DNA of 64,000 nt from Paludibacter sp963678465 (GTDB taxonomy: Bacteria; Bacteroidota; Bacteroidia; Bacteroidales; Paludibacteraceae). The DNA lies in the NCBI GenBank assembly GCA_963678465.1, contig OY782858.1:2976001-3040000 (forward strand). The letters run 5' to 3'. Both the position numbers and the translations under genes were made by a program. How positions within the stretch are numbered: position 1 is the stretch's first letter; every line of letters starts with the position of its first letter. The notes under the pieces were generated by a model. It saw only the letters and a program-made list of their open reading frames with translations, was not told the origin of the DNA and ran no database searches. Below are positions 18,945 to 28,570 of this stretch, one piece after another.

Positions 18945-19179
18945 GTAATTAATTTCAATCTCGCTTCAGACCAAAGAATTTAATCGTGAATTTATATTCC
19001 TTTTTCTCGAATCGTATTTTTTCAACAATTCCAGTTTCAATAGGCTGAAGGCATGATATTTCAATAATAGTGTTTTCTGAAAAAACGAACAGCACTATGA
19101 TAATGTTTTTTTAAGTTGGTTTTATTTAATTCTATTGTATACAATTTCGAAGGTCAATTTTTTATACAAGCTCTTTTTG

Positions 19180-19187
19180 TATCTTTG
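19180..19187 (+). promoter_or_regulatory. -7 box of xerD (TATCTTTG)
   Basis: Exact TAnnTTTG, 46 bases before the xerD start; -33 element not clear. Confidence 0.45.
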
Positions 19188-19233
19188 CATAATTATTTTT
19201 TAAATCTACCGATACGTCAACTTAATTTATAAA

Positions 19234-20130
19234 ATGCTATCGCTCAACGACGAATATCATCTTTATCTGAAACTTGAAAAAGCTTTATCGGATAATAGCA
19301 TTGAAGCTTACGAACGCGATTTATTAAAATTGGAGACTTATTTGGCGGATATTCATTTAAAAGCTGAGGATGCAAGCAACGAAATTTTACGCGATTTTAT
19401 CATCGAAATTGCCAGTTTGGGCATTCAGCCCCGTTCGCAAGCCCGCGTGTTGTCGAGCATTCGTTCGTTTTATCATTTTCTGATTTATAAAAACAAGAGA
19501 GATGATGACCCTACTGAGTTACTCGAAAGTCCGAAAACAGGGCTGCGATTGCCCGAAGTTTTATCGGTGAAGGAGATTGACCGTATTATTGAAGCCATCG
19601 ATTTATCCAAAGCCGAAGGACAAAGAAACAAAGCCATTATCGAAACGCTTTATGGCTCTGGTTTACGGGTATCTGAGCTTATAAATCTCGAATTATCAAA
19701 AATTTACTTTGCCGAAGGATATATGTTGGTAGAAGGAAAGGGAAGTAAACAAAGGCTCGTTCCCCTTTCGCCACAATCCATCCGGCAAATAGAATTATGG
19801 AAAGTGGATCGGAATTTGCTAAGAGTAAAGAAAGGGAGTGAAGATGTACTTTTTTTGAACCGACGCGGCGGTAAACTCACAAGGGCAATGATTTTTACGA
19901 TTGTTAAGGAGTTAGCAGCTATGGCCGGCATTCGTAAAAATGTGAGTCCGCACACTTTTCGTCATTCTTTTGCAACGCATCTATTGGAAAATGGAGCAAA
20001 CTTGCGAGCCATTCAACAACTTCTGGGTCACGAATCCATCACTACAACCGAACTTTATACACATATTGATGTTCATTTTCTGCGCGAGACTATTCTGGAA
20101 TTTCACCCGCTGAATAAACATTCAAAATGA
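19234..20130 (+). CDS. xerD: Tyrosine recombinase XerD
   Basis: Chromosome-dimer resolution recombinase (298 aa). The N-terminal SAM-like core-binding domain (about 1-90) is followed by the catalytic domain with a complete set of residues: Arg145 (SGLRVSEL), Lys169, His240 and Arg243 (PHTFRHSFATHLLE), His266 (LLGHES) and the nucleophile Tyr275 (ELYTHID). Size and motifs fit the housekeeping Xer group, not a phage or conjugative-element integrase, and no element boundary is visible around it. XerC and XerD cannot be told apart with certainty without a partner for comparison. Confidence 0.93.
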   Translation: MLSLNDEYHLYLKLEKALSDNSIEAYERDLLKLETYLADIHLKAEDASNEILRDFIIEIASLGIQPRSQARVLSSIRSFYHFLIYKNKRDDDPTELLESPKTGLRLPEVLSVKEIDRIIEAIDLSKAEGQRNKAIIETLYGSGLRVSELINLELSKIYFAEGYMLVEGKGSKQRLVPLSPQSIRQIELWKVDRNLLRVKKGSEDVLFLNRRGGKLTRAMIFTIVKELAAMAGIRKNVSPHTFRHSFATHLLENGANLRAIQQLLGHESITTTELYTHIDVHFLRETILEFHPLNKHSK

Positions 20131-20171
20131 TTATTTTATCTGTTTTTTACACGTTTTTTCAAATTAAATAA

Positions 20172-22568
20172 ATGAATTTCAAACGAATAACATGTTTTTT
20201 GTTGGGCTTACTTTTGATAGTGGCCACTGAGTTATTAAATGCTCAGGAAACACTGGCTGTAGGTCAGGTGCTGAATGCGCTTGACAAAAGTCCCATACCG
20301 GATGTAAATATTTTCTTTAAAAATACCGATATTGGCGTCAAATCGAACGAAGAAGGATATTTTATGGTGCGCACGCAGGGAAAAGAAACAACTGTTGTTT
20401 TTTCGTGTGTAGGTTACCGCCGGAAAGAAATGAAACTTAAGCCGGGGCAAAGTGTTGGTGTTCAGGTTGAATTGCAGGAGGAAAACAACCAGCTTGAGGA
20501 TGTTTTTGTAGTGCCGGGCTCCAATCCTGCCATGGATCTTATGAGAAGAGTACGCCAGCAAAAAAAGGTGAACGATGTAACCCGAAATCCTTCTTTTTCA
20601 TCCAAACGAAGCGAGCAAAATCTTGTCTTGCTCGGTAAAATCAATCAACGTTCGGTGAACAAGCGCATTTTCGAACAGTTATCAAAAGGTGCCGTTTCTC
20701 AGGTCGATTCCAGCTTGACCTTACCTTTGTACATGGCCGAAAATCGTTATATTTTATCTTCAGGGGCAAAGAAAGAGGAGGTAAAGAATATTTTTTCATC
20801 CACTGCGGATACCGAAAAAATAATTTTGAAGTTGATAGGCGAAATTGATACAGATCAGAATTTTTATGATAATGCTGTAAGTATTTTTGGCAAAAGTTTT
20901 ATAAGTCCTTTGTCGAACTCCGGAAATGTGTACTATAACTACTATCTGGCCGATAGTACTTCTTTGAATGAAAGGAAGATATATCAACTTCATTTCCGTT
21001 CGAAGAACAATAAAAATTTAGCTTTCAACGGCTCAATGCAAATAGATTCCTCCACCTTGGCTTTGGTTTCTATCAGTGCCGAATTGCCATCGCAGGCCAA
21101 TCTTAATTTCATTAACAACCTACAACTTCATCAGCAATTTAAGTTTCAGCCCGACAATACCTGGACTTTCGATACCGGTAACACTGCATTGGACATAATG
21201 TACGAGTTGCTGGCCGACAGCCTGCATCCGAAACCGAGAATTTTTCTGAACAGAAGCATTACTGCTGTCGACAATCAACTGATCTCTTCTCCTTCGGGAA
21301 ACTTTGCAAAAAGTAATTATTCAGTAGATTCATTGGATAAGAAAATGAATACCCTGAATGAAACTCCGATAATAAAAATTGCTAAATGGCTGGCAGATAT
21401 CATTATCACCGGTTACATTCCGGTCGGGAAAGTAGATGTGGGAAAAATTCAGAACCTGGCGAGATATACCGATATTGAAGGGCTACGCCTTACTTTGCCA
21501 GTTTATACCAACGAACGTTTGTGGAAAAATATCCGTTTGGGTGGTTACGCTGGCTATGGTTTTAAAAATAATACAGTTAAATATTCTGGCTTAGCTCAAG
21601 TAAAATTGCCAGGCAATCAACGACGAATTTTAGGAGCTGTCTATACAAACGATTACAGGAGCGAGAACTATGATTATAATGATTTTCTTATTCGTGAGAA
21701 TCCACTCAATTCGGGCGACGAAGACATTGCCGGAACTATCTTCGGACTGCGTTCAGCAGGTAATATGAGCGAGCGGCAGGAAGTAACAGTTTCTTTTTCG
21801 AACGACTGGAGTTCGGATATTGAAAGTAATCTATTCTTTCGTTCCAATACTTACGGAGCCGGCGAAATGTTACCATTCTCTTCGAATGCTGTAAGTTATG
21901 ATAAAATGAAACAACAATCGTTTACTTTGCTCACCCGTTTCTCGTTTGGCGAAAGAGTTTACGACGACCATTTTCAGCGTATTTACAGTAACAATAACAA
22001 ACCGGTTTTTTATGCTTTGGTCGAAGGCGGTCGCTATGAGGTGGGCAAAAAAAATGGAAATTATGCTAAATTATCCGGACAAATAAGGCAGTTAGTCAAT
22101 TTTAATATCGGATACTGGGAATATATGCTAGAAGGAGGAGCTATTTTCGGCGAATTACCTTATCAGTTGCTTAAAATGCCTTCCGGAAACATTACTAACG
22201 GTTATAGCAGGTTCAATTTTGCACTCATGAATGTAATGGAATTCAGGGCCGATCGATACGCAATCTGGCACAACGAAGTTTCGCTCAATGGTTTTTTCTT
22301 CAATAAAATACCATTGATAAAGTATTTAAACTTAAGGGAACTAATGAGTTTGAAGATGTACTATGGTGTGATGAAAAACAGACACGGAAATGTGCTTGAT
22401 ATTCCTGATTATATTCACACAACGAATAAGCCATACCTGGAAGTGGGAGCAGGGTTCAGCAATTTATTAAGGTTCATTACGCTGCAATCTTTTTGGAGGC
22501 TTACCGAAACCGAAAGACCCGGAGTAACCAAATGGGGGCTGAAAGGAAGCATCAGGATAAGCTTATAA
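20172..22568 (+). CDS. DUF5686 outer-membrane protein with carboxypeptidase-like regulatory domain
   Basis: 798 aa. A signal peptide (about 1-25, ending LLNAQET) precedes an Ig-like CarboxypepD_reg domain (about 28-110, with KSPIPDVNIFFKNTDIG and SCVGYRRKE). A long beta-rich region matching the DUF5686 family follows and ends in an aromatic-terminated strand (KGSIRISL), as in outer-membrane barrels. There is no TonB plug, so it is not a SusC-type receptor despite the shared N-terminal module. Function unknown; an envelope or assembly role is inference. It starts 41 bases after xerD on the same strand. Confidence 0.82.
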   Translation: MNFKRITCFLLGLLLIVATELLNAQETLAVGQVLNALDKSPIPDVNIFFKNTDIGVKSNEEGYFMVRTQGKETTVVFSCVGYRRKEMKLKPGQSVGVQVELQEENNQLEDVFVVPGSNPAMDLMRRVRQQKKVNDVTRNPSFSSKRSEQNLVLLGKINQRSVNKRIFEQLSKGAVSQVDSSLTLPLYMAENRYILSSGAKKEEVKNIFSSTADTEKIILKLIGEIDTDQNFYDNAVSIFGKSFISPLSNSGNVYYNYYLADSTSLNERKIYQLHFRSKNNKNLAFNGSMQIDSSTLALVSISAELPSQANLNFINNLQLHQQFKFQPDNTWTFDTGNTALDIMYELLADSLHPKPRIFLNRSITAVDNQLISSPSGNFAKSNYSVDSLDKKMNTLNETPIIKIAKWLADIIITGYIPVGKVDVGKIQNLARYTDIEGLRLTLPVYTNERLWKNIRLGGYAGYGFKNNTVKYSGLAQVKLPGNQRRILGAVYTNDYRSENYDYNDFLIRENPLNSGDEDIAGTIFGLRSAGNMSERQEVTVSFSNDWSSDIESNLFFRSNTYGAGEMLPFSSNAVSYDKMKQQSFTLLTRFSFGERVYDDHFQRIYSNNNKPVFYALVEGGRYEVGKKNGNYAKLSGQIRQLVNFNIGYWEYMLEGGAIFGELPYQLLKMPSGNITNGYSRFNFALMNVMEFRADRYAIWHNEVSLNGFFFNKIPLIKYLNLRELMSLKMYYGVMKNRHGNVLDIPDYIHTTNKPYLEVGAGFSNLLRFITLQSFWRLTETERPGVTKWGLKGSIRISL

Positions 22569-22622
22569 GTGATTTCGGATATATTTTTCGGACTTTTTAT
22601 TTATAATTTTAATAAGATATTC

Positions 22623-22630
22623 TATCTTTG
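22623..22630 (+). promoter_or_regulatory. -7 box of proC (TATCTTTG)
   Basis: Exact TAnnTTTG 28 bases before the chosen proC ATG (22658). A start at 22628 would lie inside the box, which argues for the downstream ATG. Confidence 0.5.
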
Positions 22631-22657
22631 TACAAACAATCAGCAACATACATAAAA

Positions 22658-23458
22658 ATGGAAACAACAGATTTGAAAATTAGTATCATCGGTGCCGGAA
22701 ATATGGGTGGAGCTATTGCCCGTGGTTTATCTAAAGGAACTATTGTTCAGGCAGGTAACATTAGAGTGAGCGATGTTTCTGCTGATCATCTACAAGCGCT
22801 TCAAACATTTGCACCTGAAATTTCGACAAGCAAAACAAATGCCGACATTATTAAAGATGCCGACATTATTATTCTTGCTGTTAAACCCTGGCTTATCGAG
22901 ACTGTGGCGAAGGAGATTGAGCACAAAATAGATTATAAAAAACAAATTATTGTATCAATTGCTGCGGGTATCGATTTCGAAAAATTATCGGAGTTGTTTG
23001 ATACAGAGGCAGCCATTTTCAGGGTAATACCAAATACTGCGATTGATATTCTTGAAAGTGTGACAACAATTGCTGCTCAAAAAGCAACAAAAGAGCAACA
23101 GGATCTTGTTCTTGCGCTGTTTGCCGAAATGGGAAAAGCATTTCTTGTTCCCGAGTCGCAATTGAATGCATTTATGTCGCTTTCGTCCTGTGGCATTGCT
23201 TATGCATTTCGTTATATCCGCGCTGCCATGGAAGGAGGCGTCGAAATGGGCATTTATCCCGCTGTTGCAAAAGAAGTAATTATTCAAACCCTACGTGGAG
23301 CTATAGGCTTGCTCGAAGCAAATGATTCTCACCCTGAAATTGAAATTGATAAAGTCACAACTCCGGGTGGTATCACTATTAAAGGATTGAACGAAATGGA
23401 AGCAAATGGTTTTAGCAATGCTGTGATTAAAGGATTGAAAGCTTCTCACCTGAAATAA
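22658..23458 (+). CDS. proC: Pyrroline-5-carboxylate reductase
   Basis: NAD(P)H-dependent last step of proline synthesis. The ATG at 22658 gives 266 aa beginning METTDLKISIIGAGNMGG, where GAGNMGG is the Rossmann dinucleotide loop. The C-terminal dimerisation domain contains the family signature region (SSCGIAYAFRYIRAAMEGG, then TTPGGITIKGL near the end). It can use pyrroline-5-carboxylate formed from the RocD product, encoded 14 kb away. Downstream is the XRE-cupin gene after 63 bases. Confidence 0.95.
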   Translation: METTDLKISIIGAGNMGGAIARGLSKGTIVQAGNIRVSDVSADHLQALQTFAPEISTSKTNADIIKDADIIILAVKPWLIETVAKEIEHKIDYKKQIIVSIAAGIDFEKLSELFDTEAAIFRVIPNTAIDILESVTTIAAQKATKEQQDLVLALFAEMGKAFLVPESQLNAFMSLSSCGIAYAFRYIRAAMEGGVEMGIYPAVAKEVIIQTLRGAIGLLEANDSHPEIEIDKVTTPGGITIKGLNEMEANGFSNAVIKGLKASHLK

Positions 23459-23521
23459 ATTTATCATTTTTAGTTTCGTGCAACAAACAGATTTCCAGAA
23501 AAACTTTTTTTAAAGTATGCC

Positions 23522-24070
23522 ATGAATACACAAATCAAACAAATAGCCGAACGATTGCGCGGCTTGCGTGATGCCCTTGATTTAACAATAAACCAGGCGG
23601 CTGAAAAATGCAATATCTCCGAAGCCGAATATGCACGTTACGAATCCGGCACTTCTGATATTCCGGTAAGTTTTATCTGTCAGATTGCTCAGACTTTCGA
23701 TGTGGAGACCACGGCGCTTATTTCCGGTGTCGATCCTCATTCGCTCACTTATTTCGTTACGCGTAAAGGAACCGGCACCAGTGTGGAACGCACTAAAGCC
23801 TATAGATATCTTGCACTTGCTTCGGGTTTTCGAAACGCAAAAGCAGAACCCTTTGAAGTAACTGTAGAACCCAATGACCAGCCAATTCATTTGAATACAC
23901 ATCCCGACCAGGAATTCAATCTCGTACTCGAAGGAAGTCTTCAATTGCAAATTGGGGGCAATGATATTATTCTGAACGAGGGCGACAGCATTTATTTCGA
24001 TGCATCGAAACCTCATGGAATGAAGGCATTGAACAATAAAAATGTAAAGTTTTTAGCCATCATTATTTAA
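23522..24070 (+). CDS. XRE-family transcriptional regulator with cupin sensor domain
   Basis: 182 aa. An N-terminal helix-turn-helix of XRE type (about 8-62, LRDALDLTINQAAEKCNISEAEYARYESG) is joined to a C-terminal cupin_2 barrel (about 105-180; HLNTHPDQEFNLVLEGSLQLQIGG, GDSIYFDASKPHGMKAL). Such proteins sense a small molecule in the cupin and regulate nearby genes. The acyl-CoA synthetase starts 90 bases downstream on the same strand, so the pair probably forms one regulatory unit. The ligand is unknown. Confidence 0.88.
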   Translation: MNTQIKQIAERLRGLRDALDLTINQAAEKCNISEAEYARYESGTSDIPVSFICQIAQTFDVETTALISGVDPHSLTYFVTRKGTGTSVERTKAYRYLALASGFRNAKAEPFEVTVEPNDQPIHLNTHPDQEFNLVLEGSLQLQIGGNDIILNEGDSIYFDASKPHGMKALNNKNVKFLAIII

Positions 24071-24160
24071 AACTCTGTTGTATTATAGGTCTAATAATTA
24101 AGATATTAAAACAATTTTGAGAATCACATTCAAAATGTGGTTTTCGGTAAAGAGAATGAA

Positions 24161-25816
24161 ATGTTAGAGAAATACCTGAAACAAACCAACTTTTCCGACT
24201 TTGATGACTTCAAAGCCAACTACAAATTAATTGTTCCTGATAATTTTAATTTTGGCTACGACATTGTTGATGCCTGGGCCGAGAAAGAACCGAATAAACG
24301 TGCTTTGCTTTGGACGAACGATCAGGGTGAATGCCGGGAATTTACTTTTGGCGAAATGAAACAATATACCGACCAAACGGCGGCGTATTTTCAAAGTCTC
24401 GGCATCGGGAAAGGTGATATTGTAATGGCAATTTTGAAACGCAGGTTCGAATTTTGGTTCACTATTGTGGCTTTGCATAAAATTGGCGCCATCATTATTC
24501 CAGCTACGCATTTGCTGACAAAAAAAGACCTGATATATCGCAATAATGCAGCTGATATAAAGGCGATTATTGCTGTTGGAGATGATACTATCATTCAGCA
24601 TATCAATGACGCTTTGCCCGAATCGCCTACAGTTAAAACACTTATTTCTGTTGGGCCGGTAGTGCCTGCCGGTTGGCACGATTTTCATGAAGGAATTAAA
24701 AATGCAGCGCCTTTTTCGAAAATTGAGAAAGTAAATAACAACGACGATCCGTTGATTATAAGCTTTACTTCCGGTACAACCGGCAATCCGAAAATGGTAT
24801 TGCTCGATTGTGTTTATCCATTGGCGCATATCGTTACGGCTAAATATTGGCACAATTTACATGAAGATAGTTTGCACCTTACAATTGCCGATACTGGTTG
24901 GTTAAAAGCCGTCTGGGGAAAACTATACGGACAATGGATAGTGGGCGCTTGCGTTTTTGTTTACGATCACGAAAAGTTTACACCGGCAACTATGCTCGAA
25001 ATGATACAGAAATACCGCATCACTTCGCTTTGTGCGCCTCCCACCATTTTCAGGTTCCTGATTCGGGAAAATATTCAAGCCCACGATTTATCATCGCTCG
25101 AATATTGCACTATTGCGGGCGAAGCTTTGAATCCGGCGGTTTATGATCAGTTTTTGAATCTTACAGGCATAAAATTACGAGAGGGTTACGGACAAAGTGA
25201 AACCACTTTGAGTGTGCTTACGCCTCCCTGGATTGAACCAAAACCAGGATCGATGGGTTTACCCAATCCACATTACGATGTCGATTTACTTACTTCCGAT
25301 GGACGCTCGGCTGAGGCAGGCGAGCAGGGGCAAATTGTCATCCGTACCGATCGTCGTTATCCTGAAGGACTTTTCAAAGGTTATTATCGCAATGCACAGC
25401 TGACGTATGAAGCCTGGCATGATAATATCTACTACACAGGCGATGTGGCATGGCGCGACGAGGACGGCTATTTTTGGTTTGTAGGTCGCGCCGACGATGT
25501 AATTAAGAGTTCCGGGTATCGAATTGGTCCTTTTGAGGTGGAAAGTGCGCTGATGACTCATCCGGCGGTGGTAGAGTGTGCTATTACCGGCGTACCCGAC
25601 GAAATTCGTGGTCAGTTGGTGAAAGCAACTGTTATTTTATCCAAGGAGTATAAACTCAAAGCCGGCGAATCATTGGTAAAAGAATTACAGGAACATGTGA
25701 AAGCGGTTACTGCTCCGTATAAGTATCCCCGTATCATCGAATTTGTTGACGAATTACCGAAAACAATTAGTGGTAAAATTCGCAGAACTGAAATCAGAGA
25801 AAGAGATAATAAATAA
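24161..25816 (+). CDS. AMP-forming acyl-CoA synthetase (acetyl-CoA synthetase-like)
   Basis: Activates a carboxylic acid to its CoA thioester through an acyl-adenylate. The ATG at 24161 gives 551 aa. Core motifs: TSGTTGNPK (A3 loop, near 208), GYGQSETT (A5), YYTGDVAWRDEDGYFWFVGRADD cut here as A7-A8 (TGD Asp and the hinge R-x-D-D), and the catalytic Lys in KTISGKIRR near the C-terminus. Length and motif spelling resemble the medium-chain/acetate-like ACS clade of Bacteroidota, but the acyl substrate is not determinable here. Probably controlled by the preceding XRE-cupin protein; ended by the terminator at 25822. Confidence 0.9.
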   Translation: MLEKYLKQTNFSDFDDFKANYKLIVPDNFNFGYDIVDAWAEKEPNKRALLWTNDQGECREFTFGEMKQYTDQTAAYFQSLGIGKGDIVMAILKRRFEFWFTIVALHKIGAIIIPATHLLTKKDLIYRNNAADIKAIIAVGDDTIIQHINDALPESPTVKTLISVGPVVPAGWHDFHEGIKNAAPFSKIEKVNNNDDPLIISFTSGTTGNPKMVLLDCVYPLAHIVTAKYWHNLHEDSLHLTIADTGWLKAVWGKLYGQWIVGACVFVYDHEKFTPATMLEMIQKYRITSLCAPPTIFRFLIRENIQAHDLSSLEYCTIAGEALNPAVYDQFLNLTGIKLREGYGQSETTLSVLTPPWIEPKPGSMGLPNPHYDVDLLTSDGRSAEAGEQGQIVIRTDRRYPEGLFKGYYRNAQLTYEAWHDNIYYTGDVAWRDEDGYFWFVGRADDVIKSSGYRIGPFEVESALMTHPAVVECAITGVPDEIRGQLVKATVILSKEYKLKAGESLVKELQEHVKAVTAPYKYPRIIEFVDELPKTISGKIRRTEIRERDNK

Positions 25817-25821
25817 TTTTT

Positions 25822-25856
25822 TAATCCGTTAAGCAAATGGTGTTTAACGGATTTTT
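25822..25856 (+). terminator. Rho-independent terminator after the acyl-CoA synthetase
   Basis: AATCCGTTAA / TTAACGGATT, a perfect 10-bp stem with an 11-base loop, then TTTT. Confidence 0.88.
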
Positions 25857-25888
25857 TGTGTAAGTTCAATAATAAATTATATATATAA

Positions 25889-26542
25889 ATGAAGATTATA
25901 AATCTATCGGAAAACAATTCCGTTTTAAATCATTATCTGAAGGAAATCAGAAGTGTTGAGATTCAAAATGATTCGATGCGATTCCGAAGGAACATGGAAC
26001 GCATAGGCGAAATAATGGCCTATGAAATCAGTAAATCGATGCATTATACGCCCGAAGATGTGAAAACGCCTTTAGGCATAGCGCCCACCAATGTGATTGA
26101 CGAGAAAATTGTTATTTCCACTATTTTACGTGCCGGATTACCTTTCCACACTGGTTTTCTGAGCTATTTCGATAAAGCCGAAAATGCTTTTGTGTCAGCT
26201 TATCGTAAATACAAGGATGCGCTTAAATTCGATATTTTTATCGAGTACATTGCATCGCCCGATCTGACTGGGAAAACATTGATTATTACTGATCCAATGC
26301 TGGCTACCGGCGGATCGATGGAGTTGGCTTACGGCGCTTTGCTTACGAAAGGTAAACCAGCCCATATTCATGTGGCTACAGTCATTGCCAGTCAGGTTGC
26401 GATTGATTATGTGGCGTCCCACTTCCCCGATTCGAAAACAACCATCTGGGCTGCGGCTATCGATCCTGAGTTGAACGAGCATTCGTATATTGTTCCGGGA
26501 CTCGGAGATGCAGGCGACCTTGCATATGGCGAAAAATTGTAA
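25889..26542 (+). CDS. upp: Uracil phosphoribosyltransferase
   Basis: Salvages uracil to UMP with PRPP (217 aa). The PRPP-binding loop is LIITDPMLATGGSM (about 131-144), and the uracil-contacting C-terminus YIVPGLGDAGDLAYG is intact. The early ILRAGLPF motif (about 78-85) matches the family. Single gene between two strong terminators (25822-25856 and 26597-26643). It is convergent with argH. Confidence 0.95.
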   Translation: MKIINLSENNSVLNHYLKEIRSVEIQNDSMRFRRNMERIGEIMAYEISKSMHYTPEDVKTPLGIAPTNVIDEKIVISTILRAGLPFHTGFLSYFDKAENAFVSAYRKYKDALKFDIFIEYIASPDLTGKTLIITDPMLATGGSMELAYGALLTKGKPAHIHVATVIASQVAIDYVASHFPDSKTTIWAAAIDPELNEHSYIVPGLGDAGDLAYGEKL

Positions 26543-26596
26543 CAGCTTTGACGGATCGCAGATCCAATTTTTTTGAATGGAAACATTCAGACATAA

Positions 26597-26643
26597 AAAA
26601 AACGAACACGGAATTTAAATTTTAAATTCCGTGTTCGTTTTTA
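26597..26643. terminator. Bidirectional terminator between upp and argH
   Basis: A long perfect palindrome: AAAACGAACACGGAATTTAA and its complement, with A- and T-tracts at the two ends. It serves the converging upp (plus) and argH (minus). Confidence 0.92.
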
Positions 26644-26659
26644 ATTCTGTTGGTTTTGT

Positions 26660-27994
26660 TTATTCCACAAGCTTTCTTTCGGCCAGTTGCACTTTTTCGA
26701 AATTAAATTGCGTCAAAACACCGTTTTTGTAAGCTTTTATTTCGTCGTTGCACAAGTTTCCTATGCTGCCTTCGTGTGTATGCTGAATATTCTTATCGGG
26801 TTTGAAGTTTCCGGCTTCAATTTCGAGTCCCACCTGCTTGTATGCATCGCGGAAAGGAATACCCGAAAGAGTAAGCTTGTTTACCTCTTCCACGCTGAAC
26901 ATAAGATCGTATCGTTTGTCATTCAAAATATCGGTATTCACAGTTACTTGTGCCATCATCATCGATGTCATTTCAATGCAGTCGAGCAATTCGGCAAAAG
27001 CCGGAACAAATACTTCTTTTAGTAGCTGCAAATCGCGGAAATATCCCGAAGGCAGATTGTTGGTAAGTAATGTGATTTGCTGCGGATACGATTGTATTTT
27101 GTTGCATTTGGCACGGGTAAGTTCAAACACATCAGGGTTTTTTTTGTGCGGCATAATGCTCGATCCGGTCGTAAATTCATCCGAAAGTTTGATAAAACCA
27201 AAGTTTTGAGATGTAAACATGCAAGCATCGAATGCCATTTTAGAGATGGTAGCTGCTACGCTTGCAAGAGCTGTAGTTACTGTTCGTTCCATTTTTCCCC
27301 GGCCCATTTGTGCATATACCACATTGTAATTCATTGTGTCGAAACCAAGCAAATCGGTAGTCATTTGCCGGTTAAGCGGAAACGAAGAGCCATAGCCGGC
27401 TGCCGAGCCCAAAGGATTACGATTGGTGATTTTCCAGGCCGAAAGCAGCACCTGTAAATCGTCGGCCAGGCTTTCGGCATAAGCGCCAAACCATAATCCG
27501 AACGACGAAGGCATAGCCACCTGTAAATGTGTGTAGCCGGGCAAAAGTATATCTTTATATCTGTTGCTTTGGCTGATAAGGACTTCGAACAATTCATCCA
27601 CTGCGTTTACAATGTCGATAATTCCTGCACGCGCAAAAAGTTTAAGATCCACCAACACCTGATCGTTGCGAGAGCGCCCACTATGTATCTTCTTACCCAG
27701 ATCACCAAGCTTCGCTGTCAGCATTTGTTCTACCTGCGAATGAACATCTTCCACACCGTTTTCAATAACGAATGCTTTGTTCTCGGCAAGTTGGTAAATG
27801 TTTTTAAGTTCGGCAAGAAGTAGTTCAAGCTCATTGGCTTCAATCAGTCCTACCGATTGCAACATTCGGATATGGGCGATAGAGCCAAGCACATCGTATT
27901 TTGCAAGATACAGATCCATTTCCCTGTCGCGACCGACTGTAAATGCATCTACTTTAGCGTCCACCTGTATGTTTTTTTCCCAAAGTTTTGCCAT
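26660..27994 (-). CDS. argH: Argininosuccinate lyase
   Basis: Last step of arginine synthesis, cleaving argininosuccinate to arginine and fumarate (444 aa). It carries the fumarase/ASL signature GSSIMPHKKNPD (about 274-285), the HSGRSRNDQ motif near residue 106 and TGYTH-like PGYTHLQ near 154. The last two hold the catalytic residues of the superfamily. No other arg biosynthesis gene is adjacent; the next gene downstream is the convergent upp. Ordinary length for Bacteroidota. Confidence 0.95.
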   Translation of the reverse strand: MAKLWEKNIQVDAKVDAFTVGRDREMDLYLAKYDVLGSIAHIRMLQSVGLIEANELELLLAELKNIYQLAENKAFVIENGVEDVHSQVEQMLTAKLGDLGKKIHSGRSRNDQVLVDLKLFARAGIIDIVNAVDELFEVLISQSNRYKDILLPGYTHLQVAMPSSFGLWFGAYAESLADDLQVLLSAWKITNRNPLGSAAGYGSSFPLNRQMTTDLLGFDTMNYNVVYAQMGRGKMERTVTTALASVAATISKMAFDACMFTSQNFGFIKLSDEFTTGSSIMPHKKNPDVFELTRAKCNKIQSYPQQITLLTNNLPSGYFRDLQLLKEVFVPAFAELLDCIEMTSMMMAQVTVNTDILNDKRYDLMFSVEEVNKLTLSGIPFRDAYKQVGLEIEAGNFKPDKNIQHTHEGSIGNLCNDEIKAYKNGVLTQFNFEKVQLAERKLVE

Positions 27995-28068
27995 CTATCT
28001 TAAAGTGAGTGGTTGTTTTTTATGATAATTGTTGTAGCTGAGAAGATTGAAAGAAACAAGATGTTCTG

Positions 28069-28503
28069 CTAAACGTCTTCATTTAAAGATTTACTCAGGG
28101 CTTTTGCCAAAGCATCTGCTATTGTATTAATGCCTTCCTTCAGTTTTTTATCTACCATCATTTTTATCATCGTCGGGATTTCGGCTTTCATTGTCAGCTT
28201 TAGTTTAGTATCGTTTTCAGCTACCTGCTTCAATTGTATCCATACATTTACATGCATAGGGCTGTGTTCCGACTCTAATTTAATTGTTTTGAAAGGTTCG
28301 CGTTCAATAATTCTGAATCCTACAGTTCCGAATCCTTCTACCGAAAAACTACAACTATCGGTGTCGAATTCAAGGTTCTTTACTTTATCTTTCAATGATG
28401 GATTTTGAGCTATTTTTTCAAGGTTTTTCAGGTCGCTCAATATACCAAAAACCATTTCTTCCGACGAAGAAATGGTTTTTATTTCGCTTTCGTATGTTGT
28501 CAT
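28069..28503 (-). CDS. SRPBCC-family lipid/ligand-binding-like protein
   Basis: 144 aa with the START/polyketide-cyclase-like alternation of one long N-terminal helix region, a beta sheet and a long C-terminal helix (about 112-140). Early motif TISSSEEMVFGILSDLKNLEKI and the central GFGTVGFRIIEREPFKTI fit the family. No signal peptide and no catalytic residues assigned; the family binds hydrophobic ligands in a helix-grip fold. It lies between pyrE and argH on the same strand (67 and 74 bases away), so it may be co-transcribed with pyrE. Specific function unknown. Confidence 0.75.
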   Translation of the reverse strand: MTTYESEIKTISSSEEMVFGILSDLKNLEKIAQNPSLKDKVKNLEFDTDSCSFSVEGFGTVGFRIIEREPFKTIKLESEHSPMHVNVWIQLKQVAENDTKLKLTMKAEIPTMIKMMVDKKLKEGINTIADALAKALSKSLNEDV

Positions 28504-28570
28504 GTTAATATTTTATTCTTTTTACAGAATGAAACGCTCTGAGCGTATGTTTGTTCAAAAACTTAAAATC

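Larger units (their letters stand above)
18917..19233. other. Divergent intergenic region, spoT / xerD
   Basis: 317 bases. It holds the spoT -7 box (minus, 18937-18944), the xerD -7 box (plus, 19180-19187) and, between them, a minus-strand 46-codon GTG-started open frame (19095-18955) that I cannot assign and do not call a gene. No hairpin terminator or RNA gene was seen. Confidence 0.5.

Noticed and set aside
19234..20130. Integrase of a mobile element
   Set aside because: Size, motifs and housekeeping neighbours fit chromosomal XerD; no attachment repeats or cargo were seen around it.
24227..24853. 208-codon minus-strand frame
   Set aside because: Antisense to the acyl-CoA synthetase core, whose motifs are unambiguous.
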